Shown here: piece after piece, positions 9,192-16,573 of the stretch
Layout of the letters: every line of letters starts with the position of its first letter
Numbering within the stretch: the stretch's first letter is position 1
Assembly: GCA_030427485.1 (NCBI GenBank)
Contig: JAUICG010000003.1
Location: 220,454 to 284,453 of the forward strand
Direction of reading: 5' to 3'
DNA from: Gammaproteobacteria bacterium
Lineage (GTDB): Bacteria; Pseudomonadota; Gammaproteobacteria; Pseudomonadales; Halieaceae
DNA length: 64,000 bases
Position numbers and translations under genes: made by a program
The notes under the pieces: model-generated
The model's database searches: none
The model's input: the letters and a program-made list of their open reading frames with translations, nothing else
What the model was told of the DNA's origin: nothing

Positions 9192-9734
9192 ATGAAATTT
9201 TGTACTCACTGCGGCAGCGCCGTCATCCTGCAGATTCCACCCGGGGATGATCGCGAACGATTTGTGTGCAGTAGCTGTGAACTGATTCACTACAGTAATC
9301 CCCGCGTGATCGTCGGCTGCGTGCCGGTTTACCAGGGCAGAGTCCTGTTGTGCAAGCGCGCCATCGAGCCGCGCAAGAACTACTGGACGCTGCCCGCGGG
9401 CTTTATGGAAAACGGCGAGACCTCATTGCAGGGGGCCGCCCGCGAGACATGGGAAGAGGCCCGGGCGAAAGTGAGCAATATTGATCTCTACCGGGTATTC
9501 GACGTACCGTACATCAGCCAGATTTACATGTTCTATCGCTGTGACCTCGATGGCGGTGAACACGCGGCGGGCCCCGAGAGCCTGGAAACAGCGCTATTTG
9601 ATGAGGACAGTGTGCCCTGGGATCATATTGCGTTCCCGGTGGTCTCCAAAACGCTGCAGGAGTTTTTCACCGACACCGCGGCGGGCCATTACCCGGTACG
9701 CGTATCCGCCATTGAGCATCGCCCGCGGCGCTGA
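9192..9734 (+). CDS. Nudix hydrolase with N-terminal zinc ribbon
   Basis: Pyrophosphohydrolase acting on a nucleoside diphosphate linked to another moiety; the substrate is undetermined. Residues 1-30 form a zinc ribbon (CTHC and CSSC pairs). The Nudix box is GFMENGETSLQGAARETWEE, with the metal-binding REx2EE intact, but the glycine that usually follows the EE pair is replaced (EEAR). The 180-residue length and ribbon resemble the NudC-like/Nudix_N_2 group. The flanking genes are not obviously related, and the Bcp gene follows after 24 bases. Confidence 0.88.
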   Translation: MKFCTHCGSAVILQIPPGDDRERFVCSSCELIHYSNPRVIVGCVPVYQGRVLLCKRAIEPRKNYWTLPAGFMENGETSLQGAARETWEEARAKVSNIDLYRVFDVPYISQIYMFYRCDLDGGEHAAGPESLETALFDEDSVPWDHIAFPVVSKTLQEFFTDTAAGHYPVRVSAIEHRPRR

Positions 9735-9758
9735 TCACATCAACTCAGGAGAAACAAC

Positions 9759-10235
9759 ATGGCATTTCCAAAAATTGGCCTGATGGCGCCAGCATTCTCA
9801 CTGCCTGACCAGGATGGCGCCACGGTCAGTCTGAAGCAGTTCAAGGGTAAACAGAACGTCGTGCTGTATTTCTACCCGAAGGCGATGACACCGGGTTGCA
9901 CCGTGCAGGCCTGCGGCATTCGCGACAGCAAGAAAGCGCTGGCCCGGCTCGATACCGTGGTGCTGGGTGTCAGCCCCGACCCCGTCGTGCGCTTGGGTCG
10001 GTTTATCGAGAAGCAGGATCTGAATTTTACGCTGTTGTCGGATGAAGACCACGCCGTTACAGAAAAATACGGCTGCTGGGGTCTGAAGAAGTTTATGGGC
10101 CGCGAATTCATGGGGGTGCTGCGCACCACCTTCATTATCGGCAAGGACGGGCGTCTGAAACATGTCATGGACAAGGTGAAAACCAAGTCCCACCACGATG
10201 ACGTGATTGCGCTGATCAAGGAACTGGGGCTGTAG
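9759..10235 (+). CDS. bcp: Peroxiredoxin, Bcp/PrxQ type
   Basis: Thiol peroxidase that reduces hydrogen peroxide and organic hydroperoxides. At 158 residues it has the thioredoxin fold and a peroxidatic Cys47 in TPGCTVQAC, with a resolving Cys52 five residues later, as in alpha-type PrxQ proteins. It starts at ATG 9759 behind CAGGAGAAAC. The metallo-beta-lactamase-fold gene begins 8 bases after its stop, so the two are probably cotranscribed. Confidence 0.94.
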   Translation: MAFPKIGLMAPAFSLPDQDGATVSLKQFKGKQNVVLYFYPKAMTPGCTVQACGIRDSKKALARLDTVVLGVSPDPVVRLGRFIEKQDLNFTLLSDEDHAVTEKYGCWGLKKFMGREFMGVLRTTFIIGKDGRLKHVMDKVKTKSHHDDVIALIKELGL

Positions 10236-10243
10236 CCCGCGGC

Positions 10244-11335
10244 ATGCTGAGTTACCTGTTCGAGGACGCTCCCGATGCGGGGCAATTACGCGAGATTGTG
10301 CCGGGCGTACTCTGGCTGCGTATGCCGTTGCCGATGGCACTGGACCACATCAATCTCTATTTGCTGGAGGATTGCGACGGCTGGTGGATAGTCGATACCG
10401 GGATAGCCCTCGGTCCCACGCAGGACCTGTGGGAGTCGGTGTTCGAGCGGCACTTCCAGGACAAGCCGGTAAAAGCGGTACTGTCCACGCACCACCACCC
10501 GGATCACACCGGTATGGCGGGCTGGTTGTGTGAACGGTGGAGGGTGCCGTTTTATATTACCGAAGCCGAGTACTTTACCGGGTTGTCCTTCAGCAGAACC
10601 CAGCCAGAGCACTACAGTTGGACCACCGCCCTTCATATGGAGCGCTCCGGCTATACAGCGGAGCAGATTGCGGCCTCGCGCGAGGAGTTTGGAGGCTTTG
10701 GCAGTGTCATTACCCCCATGCCCACGGCCTACCGCCGTCTGGTGGACGGCGCATTCCTGTCGATCAATGGCAATCGCTGGCAGGTGGTAGTGGGCAGGGG
10801 ACACTCGCCGGAGCATGCCTGCCTCTACTCCAGTGCGCTGAACATCCTGATCTCAGGCGACCAGGTAATCCCCCGCATCACCTCCAACATCAGTGTCTCG
10901 GGCGCTGAACCGGAGGGGAATCCACTGAAAGAGTGGCTCAATTCCCATGAGCGCTTCCTGGAACGATTGCCGGACGATGCACTCGTACTGCCCGCGCACA
11001 ACACGCCGTTCTATGGCCTGCACGAGCGGTTGCGCTACCTGATTGAGCACCATGAGGAGCATTTGTTGGCGCTGGAAGAGGCCTGCCTGGATGCCTCGTG
11101 CTCGGCGATGGAACTGCTGCCCGTGCTGTTCAAACGCCCGCTGGAAGGACACAATCTCGGCCTGGCGCTGGGGGAGTGCATTGCACACCTGAACTACCTG
11201 CACCAGCGGGGCCAACTCTCGCGCACAGTGGACGACCACGGCTGTTACCGCTACCGGTCGGTTGACTCCACGCTGCCCAAACGCCTGCGCCAGCAGCGCC
11301 ATGCCGCTGAGGACAATTCTCCTCTGCAGGTATAA
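10244..11335 (+). CDS. Metallo-beta-lactamase-fold hydrolase
   Basis: A 363-residue MBL-superfamily hydrolase. The metal signature HxHxDH is present as THHHPDH (His83, His85, Asp87, His88), followed by GHSPEHACLYS, ISGDQVIPRI (bridging Asp) and LPAHNTPF, completing a binuclear site. The C-terminal third is helical and resembles the winged-helix tail of lactonase/glyoxalase-II-like or LACTB2-like proteins. The family hydrolyses thioesters or other esters, but the substrate here is unknown. The 8-base gap from the peroxiredoxin gene suggests a shared transcript. Confidence 0.85.
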   Translation: MLSYLFEDAPDAGQLREIVPGVLWLRMPLPMALDHINLYLLEDCDGWWIVDTGIALGPTQDLWESVFERHFQDKPVKAVLSTHHHPDHTGMAGWLCERWRVPFYITEAEYFTGLSFSRTQPEHYSWTTALHMERSGYTAEQIAASREEFGGFGSVITPMPTAYRRLVDGAFLSINGNRWQVVVGRGHSPEHACLYSSALNILISGDQVIPRITSNISVSGAEPEGNPLKEWLNSHERFLERLPDDALVLPAHNTPFYGLHERLRYLIEHHEEHLLALEEACLDASCSAMELLPVLFKRPLEGHNLGLALGECIAHLNYLHQRGQLSRTVDDHGCYRYRSVDSTLPKRLRQQRHAAEDNSPLQV

Positions 11336-11399
11336 AAACTTTATAAAACAGTAATATAAGATACTTTATTAAAGCTAGAACTGGATTAAGGATCGCGCC
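11336..11399 (+). promoter_or_regulatory. AT-rich leader ahead of the amidohydrolase-like gene
   Basis: A short AT-rich stretch in otherwise GC-rich DNA, with TAATAT at 11352-11357 and the dyad CTTTATTAAAG at 11364-11374. It probably contains the promoter of the amidohydrolase-GST-SnoaL group, but no convincing -35 element can be assigned. Confidence 0.4.
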
Positions 11400-12269
11400 A
11401 TGCCCATGCCCACCGATATCGGTGTTATCGATCTGATGCTTGCCATCCCGGGTGATGACAACAGTAGTTTCTACGAGTGGATAAAGCCCCTGCTGATGGA
11501 CCGTGAGAGCCACGAGATGTTCAGCATGCCGGCCCAGTACATGTTCAAGGATATTCCGAAGACGCCGAGGCAGGAGGACTACATCGCCTATACGCTGGCA
11601 CAGATGGACAAGCACGGCATCGAGCGGGCGATGATCGGCCTGGGCTTCAGCGAACTGCAGGAAAAGGCGCTGCGCGCCCACCCGGACCGGTTTTTTGCCT
11701 CCTACGAGGCGAACCCGAACAGGGGTATGGAGGAAGTGCGCAAGATCGTCGCGATGCACGAGGAATTCGATATCAAGGCCGTTACAGCGGCCCCCGCGAT
11801 GATCTGCCCGCCGGTGCCGGTTAACGACAAGAAATGGTATCCCATCTACGCCAAGCTGGTGGAGTTGGATATTCCGTTTTGCCCGTGCATGGGCGTGCCC
11901 GGACCGCGCGTACCCGGCGGGCCGCAAAAAGTGGAATTGCTGGACGAGGTGCTGTGGTTTTTTCCCGAGCTGCGCGTGGTGACGCGCCATGGCTGCGAAC
12001 CATGGACCGAGATGGCCTGGAAACTGATGCTCAAGTATCCCAACCTGCACTACATGACGAGTGCATTCGCGCCCAGGTACTATCCTCCCGATATTATTGA
12101 TTTTGCCAACAAGCGCGGCTCCGGGCAGGTGATGTACGCCGGGTATTTCCCGATGGGCTTGTCGCTTGACCGTATTTTCAAAGAAATGCCGGACGTACCG
12201 CTGCGCGACGAGGTCTGGCCGAAATTCCTGCGCGAGAACGCGATCAGGGTGTTTAAACTGGACCGGTAA
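11400..12269 (+). CDS. Amidohydrolase-2 family protein with degenerate metal site
   Basis: A 289-residue TIM-barrel protein of the aminocarboxymuconate-semialdehyde decarboxylase/amidohydrolase-2 superfamily, judged from MDKHGIERAMIGLG, HPDRFFASYEANPNRG, FPELRVVTRHGCEPW and the GYFP segment near the C-terminus. The N-terminal HxH of the family is replaced (VIDLMLAIPG), and the usual GSDYP aspartate is lost (MYAGYFP); the mid-barrel His is retained (TRHGCE). A changed or absent metal-dependent chemistry is therefore likely. A GST-like gene follows after 8 bases, then a SnoaL-like gene and a MarR regulator, which suggests catabolism of some aromatic or steroid-like compound. Confidence 0.75.
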   Translation: MPMPTDIGVIDLMLAIPGDDNSSFYEWIKPLLMDRESHEMFSMPAQYMFKDIPKTPRQEDYIAYTLAQMDKHGIERAMIGLGFSELQEKALRAHPDRFFASYEANPNRGMEEVRKIVAMHEEFDIKAVTAAPAMICPPVPVNDKKWYPIYAKLVELDIPFCPCMGVPGPRVPGGPQKVELLDEVLWFFPELRVVTRHGCEPWTEMAWKLMLKYPNLHYMTSAFAPRYYPPDIIDFANKRGSGQVMYAGYFPMGLSLDRIFKEMPDVPLRDEVWPKFLRENAIRVFKLDR

Positions 12270-12277
12270 ATCAGCGT

Positions 12278-13042
12278 ATGAAGTATATTTCTGTTGCAGA
12301 CGCGATCAACGCGCCGGGTTTTCGCCTCGTATTGACCGCGGGTGTGCCGGGGCCCTGGGGCGAGGCCGCCAAGGCTATCCTGGCCTATAAAGGCATTGAT
12401 TACACGCCGGTCTACCAGGAGGGGGCCGGAGAGAACGCCGCGCTGCGTGAGTGGACCGGCCAGACCTCCGCGCCGGTTGCCGTCTACGAAGACCTGCCCC
12501 CGGCCTGCCACTGGTTTGACCTGCTGATGCTGGCGGAACGGGTCGCACCGGAGAGGCCGCTGGTGCCACGGGACTGCGCCGAGCGCGTTGATGTATTGGG
12601 CCTTTCGGCGCTGATCGTGGGCGTGGATGGATTTGGCTGGCACAGGCGATTGCAGTTGCTCGCACCGATGATGATGCTGGAGGAGCCGCCGGAAATGATT
12701 GCACGGATGGCGCACAAGTACGGATGGTCAGAACAGGCCCACGCCGACGCCGCGGGCCGTTTGCAGGCAATATCGGCGGAACTGGACAGCCGCCTGGCGC
12801 GCCAGCAGCAGCTCGGCAGTGATTACCTGGTAGGTCACTCAGTGACGGCTGCTGATTTTTACTGGGCCAATATGGCCGGCCTGATCAAGCCGCTGCCGCA
12901 CAAGGACAATCCGATGCCGGATTACATGCGCGACACCTATGAATCGGGCGATGCCGCCACGCTTGCCTGCCTGACGCCGCGGCTGGAAGCGCACCGCGAC
13001 AGGATGTACGAGCGCCACATCGCTCTCCCGCTGGTTTTTTGA
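12278..13042 (+). CDS. Glutathione S-transferase-like protein
   Basis: A 254-residue protein with an N-terminal thioredoxin-like domain (FRLVLTAGVPGPWGEAAKAIL, then TSAPVAVYED, equivalent to the glutathione-binding cis-Pro region) and an all-helical C-terminal domain (GHSVTAADFYWANM, resembling the GST N-capping box). The exact class is not clear, and the usual catalytic Ser/Tyr is not obvious. It follows the amidohydrolase-like gene by 8 bases and precedes the SnoaL-like gene by 14, so the three form a unit. Confidence 0.75.
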   Translation: MKYISVADAINAPGFRLVLTAGVPGPWGEAAKAILAYKGIDYTPVYQEGAGENAALREWTGQTSAPVAVYEDLPPACHWFDLLMLAERVAPERPLVPRDCAERVDVLGLSALIVGVDGFGWHRRLQLLAPMMMLEEPPEMIARMAHKYGWSEQAHADAAGRLQAISAELDSRLARQQQLGSDYLVGHSVTAADFYWANMAGLIKPLPHKDNPMPDYMRDTYESGDAATLACLTPRLEAHRDRMYERHIALPLVF

Positions 13043-13056
13043 CACGAGGACCCACC

Positions 13057-13509
13057 ATGCTTTCACAACAGGAACTCTCGGATCGATTCGAGATACAGGA
13101 TCTTGTTTTCCACTACGCTCACTTGATCGACAGCAAGGACATAGCGCGTCTGCGGGGAGAAATATTCACTGACGATGCGTTTATCGACTACAGCGCTTTT
13201 GGGGGCAGCGTCGGCAATGTCGACGAGACACTGACGTTTTTGCAGGCCTCGTTGACCAGTGAGCTGTTTCCCCACAGCCAGCATCTCAACGCCAATGTGC
13301 AGGTGCAACTGAAGGGCGACACGGCTACCGGCAGGGTGATGTGTTTCAATCCCATGGAGATGGCCCTGCCGGACGGCGAACACACTACCTTCTTCCTCGG
13401 TTTATGGTATGTGGACGAGTACCGGCGCACCGAGGAGGGCTGGCGCATCGCGCGACGCGAGGAAGTCAAAAGCTGGGTGTTCAATACCCCGGATTTTATG
13501 AGCTTCTAG
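13057..13509 (+). CDS. SnoaL/NTF2-like protein
   Basis: A 150-residue protein of the NTF2-like fold (SnoaL-like_4 type: EIQDLVFHYAHLIDSKD, FTDDAFIDYSAFGG, a C-terminal sheet with WYVDEYRRTEEGWRIARRE). These folds serve as isomerases, dehydratases or ring-hydroxylating small subunits, and no specific role is visible. ATG 13057 is chosen because GAGGA lies six bases upstream; an in-frame TTG at 13039 is less likely. The 3' end overlaps the convergent marR gene by 14 bases. Confidence 0.78.
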   Translation: MLSQQELSDRFEIQDLVFHYAHLIDSKDIARLRGEIFTDDAFIDYSAFGGSVGNVDETLTFLQASLTSELFPHSQHLNANVQVQLKGDTATGRVMCFNPMEMALPDGEHTTFFLGLWYVDEYRRTEEGWRIARREEVKSWVFNTPDFMSF

Positions 13510-14029
13510 TCATTGGCCACGGGGCTTCCGCCGCCGGTTCCGCCCACGATTCCGGCAGGTAGTCCAGCTGCAGCTTGCGCACCGCATCGCGCAAGCTGGC
13601 CTCCAGTTCATTCAGTTGCCCGGCGCCGATCATGAACTCGTAGTAGCCGCGAACCTGGTCGACAACCTCCAGGCTGTCGGCCGCCAGTGCGACGCCGCGC
13701 TCGGTCAGGCGTATTTCCTTGGCCCGCTTGTCACCGTCGTCGATATCCCGCGCCACATACCCCATGCGTTCGAGTTCCTTGAGCATTTTTCCCATGGCCT
13801 GCTGGGTTACCTGGGCGCGCTCCGCCAGTTCTGTAACGCGCACCGCCCCCATGCCGAGGTTGGCCAGTACCGCACTGTGCGAGGGGCGGATGTCGGAGTA
13901 GCCGCGAGCGGCGATTCCGTGCCAGATACGGCGTTCAAAATCCCGGGAAAACTCGCGCAACAGGCGCGACAGGTTGTTGGACAGTCGATAGGCAATGGCA
14001 CGGTTGTTTTCAGCGGCAGAACTGGTCAC
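13496..14029 (-). CDS. MarR family transcriptional regulator
   Basis: A winged-helix repressor of about 177 residues: RLLREFSRDFERR, then the helix-turn-helix VTELAERAQVTQQAMGKMLK and the wing GYVARDIDDGDKRAKEIRLT. The frame is open to 14068; the GTG at 14029 is preferred because AGGGGG lies upstream, while the ATG at 14068 has no ribosome site. It is convergent with the SnoaL-like gene, overlapping it by 14 bases, and is a plausible regulator of the amidohydrolase-GST-SnoaL group by proximity only. Confidence 0.85.
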   Translation of the reverse strand: MTSSAAENNRAIAYRLSNNLSRLLREFSRDFERRIWHGIAARGYSDIRPSHSAVLANLGMGAVRVTELAERAQVTQQAMGKMLKELERMGYVARDIDDGDKRAKEIRLTERGVALAADSLEVVDQVRGYYEFMIGAGQLNELEASLRDAVRKLQLDYLPESWAEPAAEAPWPMTRSS

Positions 14030-14178
14030 GCGATTACCCCCTGTAAAGGTCCCGGGATCACACCCCATTTAGTGTAGTCGGATAACGGCGTCTGTCACGC
14101 CGCCGGGCGAATATCTTTGGCTCCCTTGAGAGGCATCCGGTACACTGCGGCGCTTTTCCAGGCTTCAGGAAACGGGCA

Positions 14179-14961
14179 GTGGCAAAGATTATCACCTGCA
14201 ACACCAACGGTATCCGCTCGGCAGCATCCAAAGGCTTTTTCGATTGGCTCGGCTCTGAGCAGGCTGACGTGGTCTGCATCCAGGAAACCAAGGCGCAGGT
14301 TCACCAGTTGTCTGACCCGGTTTTCACGCCCGACGGTTACCACTGTTTTTACAACGATGCGATCAAGAAGGGGTACAGCGGTACCGCCATATACAGCAAG
14401 GCCGAGCCGCAACGCGTGGTCACCCGCCTGGGCTGGGATCCTCTCGACTCGGAGGGGCGTTACACGCAGGTCGACTTCAGGGGCCTCAGCGTTATCTCCC
14501 TGTATATGCCGTCGGGCTCCAGCAGTGACGCCGCACTGCAGAAGAAGCTCCGCTTTATGGATGATTTTCTCGTTCATCTCCGGAAACTGCGCCGCGCCCG
14601 GCGCGAGGTGATTCTCTGTGCGGACTGGAACATCTGCCACAAGGAAATCGACCTGAAGAACTGGCGTGGCAACCGGAAGAACTCGGGCTTCCTGCCCGAG
14701 GAGCGGGCCTGGCTGGATGTGCTCTACGACGAGGTGGGCTATGTGGACTCGTTCCGCCTGGTCAACCAGGAAGCCGAGCAGTATACCTGGTGGTCCAACA
14801 GGGGGCGGGCGCGGGCCAACAACGTGGGGTGGCGCCTGGACTACCAGGTGATAACACCCAGGCTGGCTGGCAAAGTCAGAAGCGCCTCGATCTACCGGGA
14901 GGAGAGCTTTTCCGATCATGCACCACAGATCATGGAGTATGACTTCGAAATCACGTCCTGA
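14179..14961 (+). CDS. xth: Exodeoxyribonuclease III (AP endonuclease family)
   Basis: A 260-residue EEP-superfamily nuclease that cleaves at abasic sites and removes 3' blocking groups during base excision repair. Catalytic motifs are visible: CIQETKA (Glu36, metal), ADWNICHKEIDL (Asp and Asn), and the terminal SDHAPQI (Asp-His). The start is GTG 14179 (MAKIITCNTNGIR). It is divergent from marR and stands alone. Crc-type regulators are homologous to this family, but the intact catalytic residues favour a nuclease. Confidence 0.93.
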   Translation: MAKIITCNTNGIRSAASKGFFDWLGSEQADVVCIQETKAQVHQLSDPVFTPDGYHCFYNDAIKKGYSGTAIYSKAEPQRVVTRLGWDPLDSEGRYTQVDFRGLSVISLYMPSGSSSDAALQKKLRFMDDFLVHLRKLRRARREVILCADWNICHKEIDLKNWRGNRKNSGFLPEERAWLDVLYDEVGYVDSFRLVNQEAEQYTWWSNRGRARANNVGWRLDYQVITPRLAGKVRSASIYREESFSDHAPQIMEYDFEITS

Positions 14962-15092
14962 CTGAGGGCGGGTCTCCCTGCAATGCCCGGTTGGGTATAG
15001 TTTCGTTTGGGCCGAGGAGAGAAACCGCGACGCACCGGTATCCCATCGACACCTGCACGCATCTCTCTCCGCTCCAGGTTGACGAATCAAGC

Positions 15093-15107
15093 GAAGTCTT
15101 CGACTTC
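15093..15107. repeat. Short inverted repeat between xth and yajC
   Basis: GAAGTC-TTC-GACTTC, a perfect 6-bp dyad with a 3-base centre, in the 239-base xth-yajC gap. There is no T-run behind it, so it is not a typical terminator; it could be an operator just upstream of the candidate yajC promoter. Confidence 0.4.
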
Positions 15108-15120
15108 TCTATCGTGTCAA

Positions 15121-15149
15121 TTGCGGGACGCGCCGAAACCCTGTAAATT
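15121..15149 (+). promoter_or_regulatory. Candidate promoter of yajC
   Basis: TTGCGG at 15121-15126 and TAAATT at 15144-15149 with a 17-base spacer, about 50 bases ahead of the yajC start. The match is moderate, and placement in the only intergenic gap of this run supports it. Confidence 0.35.
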
Positions 15150-15200
15150 ACCTGCGTTTTCGACGCACTTCCCGGAACCCACGCACAAGAGAATAGTTAG

Positions 15201-15533
15201 ATGAGTCTGTTTATAGCCAGCGCCCACGCGCAGGAAGCCGGGGCGCCTCCCGGTGGAGACATGTTCCAGATCTTTTTCCTGGTCGGTTTGTTTGTCCTGT
15301 TTTACTTCATTGCCATTCGGCCGCAGCGCAAGCGCCAGAAGGAGCATGCGGAGATGGTGTCGAAGCTGAACAAGGGCGATGAAGTCGTAACCAGCTCCGG
15401 CATTCTGGGCAAGGTCACCGGGCTGGATGACAACTACATGGTGCTGAATGTCGCCAACAACGTCGAGATGAAATTCCAGCGCGTGCACCTGCACGCGATA
15501 CTTCCGAAGGGCACCCTGAAGTCTATCGGCTGA
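15201..15533 (+). CDS. yajC: Preprotein translocase accessory subunit YajC
   Basis: A small inner-membrane protein associated with SecDF in the Sec holotranslocon. At 110 residues it has one membrane segment at about residues 20-40 (MFQIFFLVGLFVLFYFIAIR) followed by the family signature RPQRKRQKEH and a cytoplasmic beta-rich domain (GDEVVTSSGILGKV). It is normally found as tgt-yajC-secD-secF; here neither tgt nor secDF is next to it, and the next gene (2 bases away) is a PLP enzyme. Confidence 0.94.
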   Translation: MSLFIASAHAQEAGAPPGGDMFQIFFLVGLFVLFYFIAIRPQRKRQKEHAEMVSKLNKGDEVVTSSGILGKVTGLDDNYMVLNVANNVEMKFQRVHLHAILPKGTLKSIG

Positions 15534-15535
15534 AA

Positions 15536-16564
15536 ATGGCCTTGCACTACCCGCGCAAAATCAAACTGGCACAAACACCAACGCCACTGCAGTACCTTGA
15601 GCGCGCATCCCGGGAGTGGGGCCACGGACATCGCCTGTGGGTCAAGCGAGACGATTTAACGGGGTGTACGCTCAGCGGGAACAAGGTGCGCAAGCTCGAG
15701 TTCATTACCGCGCACGCGATCGACAACGGCTTCGATACGCTGCTGACCTGCGGCGGGGTACAGAGTAATCACTGTCGTGCGACCGCCCTGGTCGGCGCCC
15801 AGTTGGGGCTGGGCGTGCACCTGCTGCTGCGGGGTGAAGCGCCGGGCGAAGCGGACGGCAATTTCCTGTTGGACCACCTGGCGGGTGCGCAGATCAATTG
15901 CTATGACCCGGCGTACTTTGTCCGCGAGATCGATGCGCTTTTTAGACACTGGCAGGAGGATTACGCGGCCCGGGGACGCCGGGCCATGGTGGTACCTACC
16001 GGTGGTAGTGACGGGATTGGCGCCTGGGGGTATATCGCCGCCTGTGAAGAACTGGCCGCAGATTTTCGCGCCGCCGGTATCGGGCAGGCGCACATTGTCA
16101 CCGCCACCGGATCGGGCGGCACACAGGCCGGCCTGACGCTGGGCGCCGCCCTGCATCAATTGCCGGCGACCGTGTGGGGTGTCAACGTTTGTGACAACGC
16201 CCGTTACTTCCTCGACAAGGTCGCCAGTGACGCGGCCGAGTGGCAGCGGCGCTACCCCGATGCCCCGGCGGTGTCGGTGACTCCCCGGGTGCTGGATGGT
16301 TACGTCGGCGAGGGATACGCCATCGCTTCGCCGGCGGTTTTTGAATTGATTGCGGACCTGAGCCGGCTGGAAGGACTGGTGCTGGACCCGGTTTATACGG
16401 GCAAGGCCTTTGCCGGCATGTTGGCGGAAATAGCCGATGGCCGATTCGCTGACTGTCGGGATATCGTATTCGTCCACACCGGCGGCATTTTTGGCCTGTT
16501 TCCGCAAAAATCCGCTTTCGACGCGACTGTTGCCGCGGCCGCGAAGTCGGCGGACAGGGCGTAA
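15536..16564 (+). CDS. D-cysteine desulfhydrase / ACC deaminase family PLP enzyme
   Basis: A 342-residue fold-type II pyridoxal-phosphate enzyme. The PLP lysine is Lys50 in LSGNKVRKLEF, and GGVQSNHCRATA and TATGSGGTQAGL bind the cofactor ring and phosphate. D-cysteine desulfhydrase (DcyD) converts D-cysteine to pyruvate, sulfide and ammonia; 1-aminocyclopropane-1-carboxylate deaminase is the close alternative, and the sequence does not settle the choice. It starts 2 bases after yajC and is followed after 9 bases by an amino-acid symporter, which fits an amino-acid use operon. Confidence 0.85.
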   Translation: MALHYPRKIKLAQTPTPLQYLERASREWGHGHRLWVKRDDLTGCTLSGNKVRKLEFITAHAIDNGFDTLLTCGGVQSNHCRATALVGAQLGLGVHLLLRGEAPGEADGNFLLDHLAGAQINCYDPAYFVREIDALFRHWQEDYAARGRRAMVVPTGGSDGIGAWGYIAACEELAADFRAAGIGQAHIVTATGSGGTQAGLTLGAALHQLPATVWGVNVCDNARYFLDKVASDAAEWQRRYPDAPAVSVTPRVLDGYVGEGYAIASPAVFELIADLSRLEGLVLDPVYTGKAFAGMLAEIADGRFADCRDIVFVHTGGIFGLFPQKSAFDATVAAAAKSADRA

Positions 16565-16573
16565 GGAAGGGAC

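Noticed and set aside
13616..14077. 153-codon plus-strand frame opposite marR
   Set aside because: The MarR helix-turn-helix on the minus strand is clear and this frame has no recognisable content.
14179..14961. Crc catabolite repression regulator
   Set aside because: Crc proteins are homologous to exonuclease III but lack full catalytic residues; here Glu36, the ADWN segment and SDHAP are intact.
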